Source of the DNA: a candidate division NPL-UPA2 bacterium
GTDB lineage: Bacteria > Bacillota > UBA994
Direction of reading: 5' to 3'
NCBI GenBank assembly: GCA_018725205.1
Contig: QLUB01000007.1
Location: 1-27,057 of the forward strand
Length of the DNA stretch: 27,057 nt
In this document: in pieces, positions 6,733 to 15,381 of the stretch
Numbering within the stretch: position 1 is the stretch's first letter
Layout: each line of letters begins with the position of its first letter
Program-made: the position numbers and the translations under genes
Notes under the pieces: generated by a model
What the model was told of the DNA's origin: nothing
The model's database searches: none
The model's input: the letters and a program-made list of their open reading frames with translations, nothing else

Positions 6733-6918
6733 GTGGCCAAGAAGTCGATGATTATCAAACAGGCCAGAGAACAGAAGTTTCCTGTGCGCAGATATAATCG
6801 CTGCCGGATTTGCGGCCGTCCACACGCCTACATGCGCAAGTTCGGAGTATGCAGGATATGCTTTCGCGAACTAGCCCATGAGGGGCAGATTCCCGGCGTC
6901 AAGAAGGCCAGTTGGTAA
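6733..6918 (+). CDS. rpsN: 30S ribosomal protein S14 type Z (zinc-binding, short form)
   Basis: 61 residues from GTG 6733 with AAGGAGGAG upstream. The short form with two CxxC pairs (C24, C27, C40, C43) binds one zinc and is the normal S14 of Bacillota and Actinobacteria. It ends GQIPGVKKASW, the universal C-terminus. It sits in the 30S head near S3 and S10. Confidence 0.98.
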   Translation: MAKKSMIIKQAREQKFPVRRYNRCRICGRPHAYMRKFGVCRICFRELAHEGQIPGVKKASW

Positions 6919-6952
6919 GGGCCCTTCACTTAGGAAGGAGGTTTGACACGTA

Positions 6953-7351
6953 ATGGTTATGACAGATCCAATCGCTGACATGCTGACAAGGGTGCGCAAT
7001 GCTAATGACGCGCTGCACGAGATCGTAGAGATGCCAGGCTCGACCATGAAGCGGAGTCTAGCAGAGATTCTTAAGGCAGAGGGTTTTATTCGCGACTTCG
7101 CGTGGCAGGACGACGACAAGCAGGGCGTCCTGAAAATAGTCCTGAAGTATGGTGCCAACAAACAGCGCGTCATTTGCGGGGTAAAGCGCATCAGCAAGCC
7201 CGGTCTGCGTGTCTATGCACGCAAAGACGAACTCCCACGTGTATTGGGTGGGTTAGGCATTGCCATTGTTTCCACTTCGTACGGGCTGATGACAGACCGC
7301 CAGGCCAGGGCCAAAAACCTTGGCGGCGAAATCATCTGCTACGTCTGGTAG
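6953..7351 (+). CDS. rpsH: 30S ribosomal protein S8
   Basis: 132 residues from ATG 6953, 11 bases after GGAAGGAGG. The next in-frame ATG (6959) is less well spaced. TDPIADMLTRVRNAND and STSYGLMTDRQARAKNLGGEIICYVW mark S8. It binds 16S rRNA early; in E. coli S8 represses the spc operon. No matching operator was identified here. Confidence 0.98.
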   Translation: MVMTDPIADMLTRVRNANDALHEIVEMPGSTMKRSLAEILKAEGFIRDFAWQDDDKQGVLKIVLKYGANKQRVICGVKRISKPGLRVYARKDELPRVLGGLGIAIVSTSYGLMTDRQARAKNLGGEIICYVW

Positions 7352-7366
7352 GGAGGAGAGACTTGC

Positions 7367-7927
7367 ATGTCTAGAATCGGCAAAAAGCCCATCGCAATAC
7401 CGTCCAAAGTAGAAGTTACGCTTAATGGCCAGACGATTACCGTGACGGGCCCTAGGGGTTCGCTTAAACGCGAATTGCACCCTGAGGTAGGTATCGAACT
7501 TAGCAAGACTGAGGTAGCCGTTAAGCGCATGTCAGATAGTCCCCTGCACCGCTCTTTGCACGGTGTTACCCGCACCGTCATTGCCAACATGATCGACGGA
7601 GTCACCAAAGGATACGAGAAGAAGCTTGAAGCTGCCGGCGTCGGTTGGCGCGCTAGTGTGCAGAGTAAGAAGCTCGTCCTGACGGTGGGTTATTCCCACC
7701 CGGTAGAGATTGACCCTCCGACGGGGATTGAGTTTAAAGCAGAAATCGTAGCTAAGCCCCCCTTTGGCAATATTCCGCTCATCACTGTTTCCGGTAATGA
7801 CAAGGAGATGGTTGGGCAGATGGCCGCGACTATTCGCGGTGTGCGCCAACCGGAACCCTATCTCGGCAAGGGCATTGCCTACGTAGGGGAGAAGATCAGA
7901 CGCAAGGCTGGCAAGACCTCGAAATAG
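7367..7927 (+). CDS. rplF: 50S ribosomal protein L6
   Basis: 186 residues. MSRIGKKPIAIPSKVEVTLN opens the protein; YSHPVEIDPPTGIEF and the C-terminal QPEPYLGKGIAYVGEKIRRKAGKTSK are conserved L6. It lies near the GTPase-associated centre. ATG 7367 follows GGGAGGAG. 31 bases before rplR. Confidence 0.98.
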   Translation: MSRIGKKPIAIPSKVEVTLNGQTITVTGPRGSLKRELHPEVGIELSKTEVAVKRMSDSPLHRSLHGVTRTVIANMIDGVTKGYEKKLEAAGVGWRASVQSKKLVLTVGYSHPVEIDPPTGIEFKAEIVAKPPFGNIPLITVSGNDKEMVGQMAATIRGVRQPEPYLGKGIAYVGEKIRRKAGKTSK

Positions 7928-7958
7928 TCTTTGAGCCACGGAAAGGAGTGAGCCAACA

Positions 7959-8321
7959 GTGTTACAGCAGCTAGATAAGAACAAAATTCGTAGGAAACGT
8001 CACTTGCGTGTGCGTAAGTCCCTTAGCGGGACAGAGGCGCGTCCGCGCTTAAATGTTTTTCGCAGTTCCCGTCATATCTACGCTCAGCTCATAAATGACA
8101 CGACCGGCCACACGCTTGTCAGCGCTTCCACCCTGAGTCCCGAACTCAAGGGCGCGGCTGCGAGCGGCGTAGAGGCCGCAAAGGCCGTGGGCAAGTTAGT
8201 GGCGGAAAGAGCTTTGGGTTTAGGCTTAAGTAAGATCGTCTTCGATCGCGGCGGATACCTCTACCATGGGCGCGTCGCGGCAGTAGCTGAAGCTGCGCGC
8301 GCAGCTGGGCTAGAGTTCTAG
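7959..8321 (+). CDS. rplR: 50S ribosomal protein L18
   Basis: 120 residues from GTG 7959 with AAAGGAGTG upstream. RRKRHLRVRKSLSGTEARPRL, VFRSSRHIYAQLI and FDRGGYLYHGRVAAVAEAAR are typical of L18. It binds 5S rRNA together with L5 in the central protuberance. 20 bases before rpsE. Confidence 0.98.
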   Translation: MLQQLDKNKIRRKRHLRVRKSLSGTEARPRLNVFRSSRHIYAQLINDTTGHTLVSASTLSPELKGAAASGVEAAKAVGKLVAERALGLGLSKIVFDRGGYLYHGRVAAVAEAARAAGLEF

Positions 8322-8341
8322 CAGCAGAAGGAGGGGGAAAA

Positions 8342-8842
8342 TTGGAACGCAATGAGCTAAGTAAACACGATCTTACCGAAAAGGTTATCGTCGTGAAACG
8401 CGTCAGTAAAACTCGTAAGGGTGGCCGCGACTCGAGCTTTAGTGCCTTAGTAGCCGTCGGCGACGGCAAAGGTCGCGTAGGGGTAGGACTTGGCAAGGCC
8501 AAAGAGGTAGTGGAAGCTATCCGTAAGGCCACGGAGGACGGTAAGAAAAACCTGATCACGGTCCCCTTAGCTGAGACTAGCATCCCACACGAGGTCACCG
8601 GTGTCGCGGGTGCTGGGAGAGTCCTGATGAAGCCGGCATCTGCAGGTACAGGTGTCATAGCTGGCGGTGCTGTCCGCGCGATTTTGGAGCTTGCGGGCGT
8701 ACGCGACATTCTCACCAAGTCTTTGGGCTCATCTAATGCCATGAATATGGCACAGGCGACTTTGTCGGGGCTTAAGTCCCTTCGGACCCCAGAGCAAGTG
8801 GCTAAGCTGCGCGGCATTACGCTAGAGTCTTTGTTAAGATAG
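8342..8842 (+). CDS. rpsE: 30S ribosomal protein S5 (TTG start)
   Basis: 166 residues. The only start compatible with the SD (AGGAGGGGG just upstream) and the family N-terminus MERNELSKHDLTEKVIVVKR is a TTG at 8342; the nearby ATG at 8352 is out of frame. The dsRBD-like N-terminal domain SFSALVAVGDGKGRVGVGLG and the C-terminal KSLGSSNAMNMAQATLSGL are clear. S5 takes part in decoding fidelity and mRNA unwinding. TTG is the weakest start in this operon. Confidence 0.96.
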   Translation: MERNELSKHDLTEKVIVVKRVSKTRKGGRDSSFSALVAVGDGKGRVGVGLGKAKEVVEAIRKATEDGKKNLITVPLAETSIPHEVTGVAGAGRVLMKPASAGTGVIAGGAVRAILELAGVRDILTKSLGSSNAMNMAQATLSGLKSLRTPEQVAKLRGITLESLLR

Positions 8843-8854
8843 GAGGCAGGCACG

Positions 8855-9034
8855 ATGGCCAAATTGCAGATTACCCTAGTGCGTAGCCTGATCGGCCGCC
8901 CACAAGACCAAAGAGCGACTTGCCGCGCGTTAGGCCTCACTAAGACATACCGCACTGTAGAGCATGAAGATACTCCGGCGATACGCGGCATGGTCGAGAA
9001 AGTCAGTCATCTCGTCAAAGTAGTCGAAAGCTAA
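8855..9034 (+). CDS. rpmD: 50S ribosomal protein L30
   Basis: 59 residues from ATG 8855 with AGGAGG at 8841-8846. The product is MAKLQITLVRSLIGRPQDQR followed by ATCRALGLTKTYRTVEHEDT, and ends VSHLVKVVES. The (L/I)TLVRSxIGRP...LGL pattern is the L30 signature of bacteria. L30 is a small 50S protein bound to domain II of 23S rRNA. It lies between rpsE (12 bases) and rplO (22 bases), its normal place. Confidence 0.95.
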   Translation: MAKLQITLVRSLIGRPQDQRATCRALGLTKTYRTVEHEDTPAIRGMVEKVSHLVKVVES

Positions 9035-9056
9035 TAGGAGACGAGGAGGTGCAAAA

Positions 9057-9497
9057 ATGAAACTCCACAATCTACAACCGCAAGAGGGTTCACGCCAGGT
9101 GCGCAAACGTGTCGGCCGCGGCCACGGCTCGGGCCTAGGCAAGACTTCAGGGCGAGGTACAAAGGGTCAATGGGCGCGTACCGGCGGAGGCGTACGACCA
9201 GGTTTTGAGGGTGGCCAAATGCCTCTTTATCGGCGCTTGCCTAAGCGTGGATTCAACAATAAATGGAAAACATTCTTTGCCGTAGTCAATGTGCAGGATC
9301 TCGAAATGTTCCCGTCGGGCAGCGTCGTGGAGCTTAGCTCACTGCAAGCCGCCGGTTTGGTGAAGAACTCCCTAGATGGCGTCAAGATTCTCGGGACTGG
9401 CACTATCACTAAGCCCCTTACGGTTAGGGCTACTGTTTTCAGCAAGTCGGCTGCCGAGAAGATAGCTGCTGCCGGCGGCCAAGTAGAGGTGATTTAG
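9057..9497 (+). CDS. rplO: 50S ribosomal protein L15
   Basis: 146 residues. MKLHNLQPQEGSRQVRKRVG and GRGHGSGLGKTSGRGTKGQ are the glycine-rich L15 N-terminal part. L15 is an early-binding 50S core protein. ATG 9057 follows GACGAGGAGGTG. The stop codon TAG ends at 9497 and secY starts at the very next base. Confidence 0.98.
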   Translation: MKLHNLQPQEGSRQVRKRVGRGHGSGLGKTSGRGTKGQWARTGGGVRPGFEGGQMPLYRRLPKRGFNNKWKTFFAVVNVQDLEMFPSGSVVELSSLQAAGLVKNSLDGVKILGTGTITKPLTVRATVFSKSAAEKIAAAGGQVEVI

Positions 9498-10757
9498 ATG
9501 CTCGCGAGCCTACGCAATATATGGCGCATCGAAGAACTACGTAAGCGCATTATGTATACGCTCGGCGTCTTCCTCATCATCCGGTTTGGTAATTTCATCC
9601 CCGTCCCCGGCGCTGACCGCCTCGCCATGGCGCAGTTTATGGAAGGACAAGGCGGGCTGTTCGGGCTTCTGGACGTTATTTCAGGCGGCGCTCTGGCTAA
9701 CCTCTCGATATTCACACTTACAATTGGCCCTTACATCACGTCGAGCATTATCGTTAGCCTATTGCAGGTGGTCATCCCTAGCTGGGAGGCCTTGGCCAAA
9801 GAGGGCGAAGAGGGACGTAAGAAACTCAATAGTTACACACGCTACGGCACAGTAATCCTAGCTTTCGTTCAAGGCTATGCCACTTCCATCGGGCTAGCCA
9901 ATGAGGGCGCGCTGATGGGTGGACAGCTCAGTGCACTGCTCACCGCCACCAGCTTTACAGCGGGTGCGACCATGGTGATGTGGCTAGGCGAGTTGATTAC
10001 CGAGAAAGGCATTGGCAACGGCATATCGCTTGTGATTTTCGCCAACATCGCGTCGCAGCTGCCTGGCACGCTTACTAGTATGATTGAATTCCTGCGTGAG
10101 GGGACACTTAACATTTTCACGGTAGTGCTGCTAGGCGCACTGACACTGGTGGTTATTGCCGGTGTGGTGTGGGTGCAGGAAGGTCAGCGCCGCATCCCTG
10201 TGCAGTATGCCAAGCGCGTAGTCGGACGCAAGATGTACGGCGGGCAGACCACCCACATCCCTTTGCGCGTTAATCAAGCGGGTGTTATCCCCGTTATCTT
10301 TGCCTCCTCGCTTTTGATGTTTCCGCAAGTAATCACTCAGTTCACCAGAGCGCCGTGGGTGCAAGGCATAGCAGAGGCGCTGGCGTTTGGCGGATGGCTG
10401 CATAACGTGCTGTATGTGTTCCTGATTTTCGTGTTCAGCTACTTCTATACGTTCCTGCAGTTTAACCCCAAGGACATGGCGGAGAACATGCAGAAGCACG
10501 GTGGGGCCATCCCCGGCGTGCGACCGGGGCGTACGACTGCGGATTTTCTTTTCCGGGTGGTAAACCGCTTGACGCTAGTGGGTTCCGCATTCTTAGCGCT
10601 GATCGTCATCCTGCCGCTTGCTCTTTCCGGCTTGGTGAGAGTGAACGTCGGCATTGGCGGAACCGCACTCTTGATCGTAGTGGGCGTTGCGCTTGAGACC
10701 ATGAAGCAAATTGAGGGTCATCTTGTCATGCGCAATTACCGCGGCTTTATGAAGTAG
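9498..10757 (+). CDS. secY: Preprotein translocase subunit SecY
   Basis: 419 residues, normal for bacterial SecY, with ten hydrophobic segments expected for the SecYEG channel pore in the cytoplasmic membrane. Visible signatures are FGLLDVISGGALANLSIFTL with GPYITSSIIVSLL (plug/TM2 region), the cytoplasmic loop QEGQRRIPVQYAKRVVG, and FLQFNPKDMAENMQKHGGAI. Immediate junction with rplO (0 bases) shows coupling. Location in the spc operon is standard. Confidence 0.98.
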   Translation: MLASLRNIWRIEELRKRIMYTLGVFLIIRFGNFIPVPGADRLAMAQFMEGQGGLFGLLDVISGGALANLSIFTLTIGPYITSSIIVSLLQVVIPSWEALAKEGEEGRKKLNSYTRYGTVILAFVQGYATSIGLANEGALMGGQLSALLTATSFTAGATMVMWLGELITEKGIGNGISLVIFANIASQLPGTLTSMIEFLREGTLNIFTVVLLGALTLVVIAGVVWVQEGQRRIPVQYAKRVVGRKMYGGQTTHIPLRVNQAGVIPVIFASSLLMFPQVITQFTRAPWVQGIAEALAFGGWLHNVLYVFLIFVFSYFYTFLQFNPKDMAENMQKHGGAIPGVRPGRTTADFLFRVVNRLTLVGSAFLALIVILPLALSGLVRVNVGIGGTALLIVVGVALETMKQIEGHLVMRNYRGFMK

Positions 10758-10774
10758 GCTGCGGGATGAACGAG

Positions 10775-11446
10775 ATGAACGTAATTCTCCTAGGGGCCCC
10801 CGGTGCCGGTAAAGGTACACAAGCGGCTGTGCTCTGCAAGGAGTTTAGCGTGCCCCACATTTCAACCGGCGACATGTTCCGTCAGGCTGTGCAGGCCCAA
10901 ACACCCTTAGGTCTCTCCGCCAAGTCCTTTATGGAGCGCGGCGAACTGGTGCCTGACGAAGTAACCATCGGCATTGTAGCCGAGCGCCTAGCCGCCGACG
11001 ACACAGCGCGCGGATTTCTACTTGACGGTTTCCCGCGAACTCTGCCCCAAGCCGGCGCGCTTGATGATGTCCTAGGTCAGCTGCGCAAAGGGCTGACGGC
11101 TGTGTTAAACATCGAGGTGCCGGAGGAAGATCTGATATGGCGCTTGACCGGTCGGCAAGTATGTAAGGTGTGCGGCGCAACCTATCACCGCCTCTTCCAC
11201 CCATCGTCGCAAGGCGAAGCGTGTGGATTGTGCGGAGGGGCATTGTACCAGCGCGTTGACGACAGCGAAGCGACGGTAAGGAGCAGATTGCTTGTATACA
11301 GCCGTCAGACGACCCCACTCATTGAGCATTACAGACAGCGCGGCCTGCTTAAGAACATTGACGGGTTGCTGCCGATTGACGTAGTTACAGAGAGGCTCAG
11401 GGAACTGCTTAGGGTAAGACATGATAGTACTCAAATCCGACCGTGA
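10775..11446 (+). CDS. adk: Adenylate kinase, zinc-lid type
   Basis: 223 residues from ATG 10775, which gives the family N-terminus MNVILLGAPGAGKGTQ; an in-frame ATG at 10766 would add three residues and cannot be excluded, as neither has a strong SD. P-loop GAPGAGKGT at 7-15, LLDGFPRT at 82-89. The LID holds C130, C133, C150 and C153, the four-cysteine zinc form usual in Gram-positives. It converts AMP + ATP to 2 ADP in the cytosol. Its last 26 bases overlap map in another frame. Confidence 0.97.
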   Translation: MNVILLGAPGAGKGTQAAVLCKEFSVPHISTGDMFRQAVQAQTPLGLSAKSFMERGELVPDEVTIGIVAERLAADDTARGFLLDGFPRTLPQAGALDDVLGQLRKGLTAVLNIEVPEEDLIWRLTGRQVCKVCGATYHRLFHPSSQGEACGLCGGALYQRVDDSEATVRSRLLVYSRQTTPLIEHYRQRGLLKNIDGLLPIDVVTERLRELLRVRHDSTQIRP

Positions 11447-12167
11447 AATAGCCATGATGCGCGAAGCCGGACGGGTGGTAGCCGAAGCCCTAGACGAAGT
11501 GGAGAAGGCCATTGTCCCCGGCGTAACCACTGCTAGGCTAAATCAATTGGTTGAGGACATCATGCTTAGGCGCGGTGCGCGGCCTGCCTTCAAAGGATAC
11601 CGCGGATATCCAGCTAGTATCTGTACGTCAATTAACAATGAAGTTGTCCATGGAATTCCGGGTTTGAAAACGCTGTCTGATGGCGATATTATTAGTATTG
11701 ACATTGGAGCGGAAATCAATGGGTATTACGGTGATGCAGCGCGCACTTTCCCCGTAGGCTCAGTGGACGAAGTTTCCGCTCGTCTTATCAAGGTCACGGC
11801 CGAGTGTTTAGAGAAAGGCATTCTGCAATGTGTGCTGAACGGGCACCTAACCGATATTTCGTTCGCCATACAGTCCCATGCCGAGGAAAACGGCTTTTCC
11901 GTAGTTAAGGAATTTGTCGGACACGGTATTGGCCGGGCCATGCATGAAGAACCTCAATTGCCTAACTTCGGACGTCCGGGACGAGGTCCTAGGCTCACTC
12001 CCGGCCTAGTGCTGGCCATCGAGCCAATGGTCAACACGGGGGGGTCGCTCACGCAAGTGCTTGCGGATAACTGGACGGTAGTAACTAAAGATGGTGGTCG
12101 TTCTGCTCACTTTGAGCATACCGTGGCGGTTACCGAAAACGGGCCTGAGATACTAACCAGACTCTGA
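11421..12167 (+). CDS. map: Methionine aminopeptidase, type I
   Basis: 248 residues. It removes the initiator methionine from nascent proteins. The five metal ligands are seen: D94 (ISIDIGAE), D105 (YYGDAARTF), H168 (EFVGHGIG), E201 (AIEPMV), E232 (HFEHTVAV); the substrate histidine H77 is in NNEVVHGIP. The start lies inside adk (26-base overlap) with AGGGTAAG as a modest SD. No KOW/L14e-like gene stands between map and infA, unlike in some clostridia. Confidence 0.97.
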   Translation: MIVLKSDREIAMMREAGRVVAEALDEVEKAIVPGVTTARLNQLVEDIMLRRGARPAFKGYRGYPASICTSINNEVVHGIPGLKTLSDGDIISIDIGAEINGYYGDAARTFPVGSVDEVSARLIKVTAECLEKGILQCVLNGHLTDISFAIQSHAEENGFSVVKEFVGHGIGRAMHEEPQLPNFGRPGRGPRLTPGLVLAIEPMVNTGGSLTQVLADNWTVVTKDGGRSAHFEHTVAVTENGPEILTRL

Positions 12168-12195
12168 GGGGCAGTGAGGGAGGAGTGATAGTTGC

Positions 12196-12417
12196 ATGAC
12201 CAAGCGCGATGATGTAATTGAGGTAAAGGGCAAGGTGACCGAAGCATTGCCTAATGCCATGTTTAAGGTAGAGCTAGACAATGGCCACAGAATCTTGGCT
12301 CACGTGTCGGGTAAGATACGCATAAACTTCATTCGCATTTTGCCACACGACATCGTGACCGTGGAACTTTCCCCCTACGACCTAACCCGCGGACGAATAA
12401 TCTACCGGCACAAGTAG
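12196..12417 (+). CDS. infA: Translation initiation factor IF-1
   Basis: 73 residues: an OB-fold protein with VIEVKGKVTEALPNAMFKVE and the end LTRGRIIYRHK. IF-1 blocks the A site during initiation. ATG 12196 follows GGGAGGAGTG. Place between map and rpmJ is standard in Bacillota. Confidence 0.98.
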   Translation: MTKRDDVIEVKGKVTEALPNAMFKVELDNGHRILAHVSGKIRINFIRILPHDIVTVELSPYDLTRGRIIYRHK

Positions 12418-12446
12418 GCTTGTTCGGAGCAAGGAGGCAAACAGAC

Positions 12447-12560
12447 GTGAAAGTCAAACCTTCAGTGAGGCGCATGTGCGAGAAGTGCAAGCTGATTCGC
12501 CGCAAGGGGCGAGTCATGGTAATCTGTGAGGAACCAACTCATAAGCAGAAGCAAGGATAA
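12447..12560 (+). CDS. rpmJ: 50S ribosomal protein L36, zinc-binding form
   Basis: 37 residues from GTG 12447, SD AAGGAGG at 12431-12437. The product opens MKVKPSVRRMCEKCKLIRRK and ends PTHKQKQG. Zinc ligands C11, C14, C27 and H32 are present (C+ form). L36 is the smallest 50S protein, binding 23S rRNA near the L7/L12 stalk base. Between infA (29 bases) and rpsM (26 bases), as usual. Confidence 0.97.
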   Translation: MKVKPSVRRMCEKCKLIRRKGRVMVICEEPTHKQKQG

Positions 12561-12586
12561 CACTAACAGGAGGTGGATAAGAAGAG

Positions 12587-12955
12587 ATGGCTCGCATTGC
12601 AGGTGTTGACCTGCCAAGAGAGAAGCGCGTAGAGATAGCCTTGACCTACATTTTCGGTATCGGCCGCAGCCGTTCCAACAGCATTTTGCATGTTACCGGA
12701 GTAAACCCCGACACTCGCGTCCGTAACCTTACGGAGGAGGAAGTGTCGCGTCTGCGTGAGACGATTGACAAAGGGTACATCGTAGAGGGAGATCTCCGCC
12801 GCGAAGTCACAGCTAGCATTAAGCGGCTAATTGAGATCGGCTCCTACCGTGGCTTACGTCACCGCCGCGGTCTGCCCGTACGCGGGCAACGCAGCAAGAC
12901 TAACGCTCGCACCCGTAAAGGCCCCCGCCGTACGGTTGGTGTGAAGCGTAAGTAG
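12587..12955 (+). CDS. rpsM: 30S ribosomal protein S13
   Basis: 122 residues. MARIAGVDLPREKRVEIALT, the GIGRSRSNSIL helix-hairpin-helix region, and the basic tail TNARTRKGPRRTVGVKRK are typical. S13 bridges the 30S head to L5 and contacts P-site tRNA. ATG 12587 follows AGGAGGTGG. Start of the alpha-operon part. Confidence 0.98.
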   Translation: MARIAGVDLPREKRVEIALTYIFGIGRSRSNSILHVTGVNPDTRVRNLTEEEVSRLRETIDKGYIVEGDLRREVTASIKRLIEIGSYRGLRHRRGLPVRGQRSKTNARTRKGPRRTVGVKRK

Positions 12956-12976
12956 TCGAAGGAGGAGGGAAAACGC

Positions 12977-13375
12977 ATGGCAAAACGTAAGGCCGCTGCG
13001 GCTAAAGTCAAGCGCCGCGAGCGCAAGAATGTGGAGTTTGGCGTAGCGCACATTAGGTCAACTTTTAACAATACGGTAGTCACTGTTACGGATCGCGCCG
13101 GCAATGTCATATCGTGGTCTTCCGCTGGCAATGCCGGATACAAGGGTTCACGCAAGAGCACCCCTTTTGCTGCCCAGATTGCTGCTGAAACCTGTGCCAA
13201 GACGGCAATGGACCAAGGCATGAAAGAAGTCGAAGTCCATGTCAAGGGTCCTGGCTCAGGGCGGGAAGCTGCCATTCGCAGCCTGCAGGCCGCAGGGCTC
13301 GAGGTTAGTTCTATTAAGGACGTAACCCCGGTACCCCACAATGGCTGCCGTCCGCCCAAGCGCCGTCGCGTCTAA
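12977..13375 (+). CDS. rpsK: 30S ribosomal protein S11
   Basis: 132 residues. GVAHIRSTFNNTVVTVTD, GYKGSRKSTPFAAQIAAE and the C-terminus VTPVPHNGCRPPKRRRV are hallmarks. S11 shapes the 30S platform next to the mRNA exit. ATG 12977 with AAGGAGGAGGG upstream. Confidence 0.98.
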   Translation: MAKRKAAAAKVKRRERKNVEFGVAHIRSTFNNTVVTVTDRAGNVISWSSAGNAGYKGSRKSTPFAAQIAAETCAKTAMDQGMKEVEVHVKGPGSGREAAIRSLQAAGLEVSSIKDVTPVPHNGCRPPKRRRV

Positions 13376-13396
13376 TCTTTGGAGGTGTAAAGCAAG

Positions 13397-14023
13397 ATGG
13401 CAAGATATACAGGTCCGGTATGCCGGTTGTGCAGGCGCGAGGGGATCAAGCTTTTTCTAAAAGGCACGCGCTGCTACTCCGGTAAGTGTGCCATTGACCG
13501 CAGGTCCTATGCTCCCGGGCAACATGGCCAAGGGCGCAAGAAGGCAACGGAATATGGCCTGCAGCTACGTGAGAAACAAAAGGCGCGTCGCATCTATGGG
13601 GTTCTCGAGCGCCAGTTCCGTCTCTACTTCGCCAAGGCCGCACGCGAGAAAGGCGTCACCGGCGAGCGTCTGTTGCAGCTCCTTGAGCTTAGACTAGACA
13701 ATGTGGTTACGCGGGCAGGTTTTGCCGACTCCCGCAGTCAAGGACGCCAACTAGTGCGCCACGGTCACTTCACCGTGAATGGGCATCGTGTTAATATCCC
13801 CTCGTACCTAGTCAAAGAGGGCGATGTTATTGTCGTGGCCACAAAGAGTTTGTCTATCCCCCTATTTCAGGAGTATGCTGAGTCCATGCGCGGTCGGAGA
13901 GTGGTTCCTTGGATTTCTGTAGAACTGAACGCGGCACGTGCAACTATCGTCGGACTGCCTAAGCGCGAAGACATTGACATTCCGGTCCGCGAGCACTTGA
14001 TCGTGGAAAGGTATTCGAGATAA
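13397..14023 (+). CDS. rpsD: 30S ribosomal protein S4, zinc-binding form
   Basis: 208 residues. The N-terminus has C9, C12, C26 and C31, the zinc-binding C+ version. An S4 RNA-binding domain (LELRLDNVVTRAGFADSRSQ, then RQLVRHGHFTVNGHRVNIPS) covers about residues 98-160. S4 nucleates 30S assembly. In Bacillus rpsD is a separate gene; here it stays in the alpha operon between rpsK and rpoA, as in many clostridia. ATG 13397 after GGAGGTG. Confidence 0.98.
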   Translation: MARYTGPVCRLCRREGIKLFLKGTRCYSGKCAIDRRSYAPGQHGQGRKKATEYGLQLREKQKARRIYGVLERQFRLYFAKAAREKGVTGERLLQLLELRLDNVVTRAGFADSRSQGRQLVRHGHFTVNGHRVNIPSYLVKEGDVIVVATKSLSIPLFQEYAESMRGRRVVPWISVELNAARATIVGLPKREDIDIPVREHLIVERYSR

Positions 14024-14080
14024 GGCGACCCGAGCTTAGACCAAGGCGTAGATGGGAAGGTAAGGAGGGTAATCGCCTAA

Positions 14081-15028
14081 ATGTTAGAATTAGCCATGGA
14101 AGTACCGCGGGTGCAGCGCGAAGAGGTTACACCAAGCTATGGAAAGTTCATTGTAGAGCCTTTACAGCGGGGCTACGGCACTACTTTGGGGAATGCACTG
14201 CGGCGCATACTGCTTTCTTCGTTACCCGGAGCCGCAGTCACATCTGTTAAAATTGAAGGCGTCTTGCACGAGTTTTCGACTATCCCCGGGGTAGTCGAAG
14301 ACACAACAGAGATTGTTCTGAACCTGAAGACGCTGCGACTCCGTCTGCACGGCAGCGGAGAAAAAATGCTCCGGATCGCAAAGACGGGTGAGTGCGTAGT
14401 TACGGCGGCAGACATTATCGCTGACGCCGATGTCGAGATTCTCAACCCTTCACTTGTGATTGCCAAGCTCGACGAGGACGCACGTTTCTTTGCGGAGATT
14501 GCGGTCGCCCCAGGACGAGGGTATGTTTCCGCCGAGCGCAACAAGAAACAGCACCAGCCCATCGGGGTCATACCTATGGACTCGGTGTTCACGCCGGTCA
14601 CGCGAGTTAACTACACGGTGGATAAGACGCGTGTCGGACAACACACGAATTACGATCGGCTGTCATTAGAGGTTTGGACAGATGGCAGCCTTACTCCGGA
14701 AGAGGCTATCAGCATCGGGGCCAAGATTATGAGTGATCATCTGCGCCTGTTTGTGTCCCTGACGGAAAAGGCAGAGACTACCAAGACTCTAGCCGACCGT
14801 GGCGATAACCCGCGGGAAAGGCTGCATGAGATGACCATTGAGGAGCTTGACCTGTCGGTGCGCTCTTTCAACTGCCTCAAGCGGGCTGGCATTAACACAG
14901 TGCAAGACCTAGTAGACAAGACCGAAGAAGAAATGATGAAGGTCAGGAACCTTGGCAAGAAGTCGCTCGAAGAGGTACAACACAAACTAGCTGACCTAGG
15001 TCTCTACCTCAAGAAGAGCGAAGAGTAG
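14081..15028 (+). CDS. rpoA: RNA polymerase subunit alpha
   Basis: 315 residues, standard size. The N-terminal dimerisation domain has GYGTTLGNALRRILLSSLPG; a linker follows near 230-250; the C-terminal domain ELDLSVRSFNCLKRAGINTV...RNLGKKSLEEV binds UP elements and activators. ATG 14081 follows TAAGGAGGG (14061-14069). The 57-base gap after rpsD shows no clear terminator or promoter. Confidence 0.98.
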   Translation: MLELAMEVPRVQREEVTPSYGKFIVEPLQRGYGTTLGNALRRILLSSLPGAAVTSVKIEGVLHEFSTIPGVVEDTTEIVLNLKTLRLRLHGSGEKMLRIAKTGECVVTAADIIADADVEILNPSLVIAKLDEDARFFAEIAVAPGRGYVSAERNKKQHQPIGVIPMDSVFTPVTRVNYTVDKTRVGQHTNYDRLSLEVWTDGSLTPEEAISIGAKIMSDHLRLFVSLTEKAETTKTLADRGDNPRERLHEMTIEELDLSVRSFNCLKRAGINTVQDLVDKTEEEMMKVRNLGKKSLEEVQHKLADLGLYLKKSEE

Positions 15029-15039
15029 GGAGTGAGTAT

Positions 15040-15381
15040 ATGTCTTACCGCAAACTAGGGCGCCGGACCAACCACCGGCGCGCCATGTTGCGCAACTTGG
15101 CTACAGCGTTTTTACGTCAGGGGCGCATGGAAACCACGGAGACACGGGCGAAGGAAGTCCAGCGCATCAGCGAAAAGCTTATAACGCTTGGGAAACGTGG
15201 AGATCCTCATGCGAGGCGCCAAGCGCTAAGCTATCTGTTTGATGAGGGCGTAGTAACCAAGCTGTTCACGGAAATCGCACCAAAATACACATCGCGCGAG
15301 GGTGGGTACACTCGCATCATGAAGACCGACGTGCGGCGCGGCGACTCCGCACCGCAGGCGATTATTGAGCTGGTGGACTAA
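15040..15381 (+). CDS. rplQ: 50S ribosomal protein L17
   Basis: 113 residues. MSYRKLGRRTNHRRAMLRNL is the typical N-terminus and GGYTRIMKTDVRRGDSAPQA the conserved C-terminal part. L17 lies on the 50S surface near the tunnel exit. The SD is in the rpoA stop region (AGGGAGTGAG). The last codons and stop of this gene form part of a terminator hairpin, so the gene most likely ends the S10-spc-alpha transcript. Confidence 0.98.
   Translation: MSYRKLGRRTNHRRAMLRNLATAFLRQGRMETTETRAKEVQRISEKLITLGKRGDPHARRQALSYLFDEGVVTKLFTEIAPKYTSREGGYTRIMKTDVRRGDSAPQAIIELVD

Noticed and set aside
8146..8991. 281-residue open frame on the - strand
   Set aside because: It lies antisense to rplR, rpsE and rpmD and its serine/proline/arginine-rich product matches nothing; it is a shadow of conserved genes.
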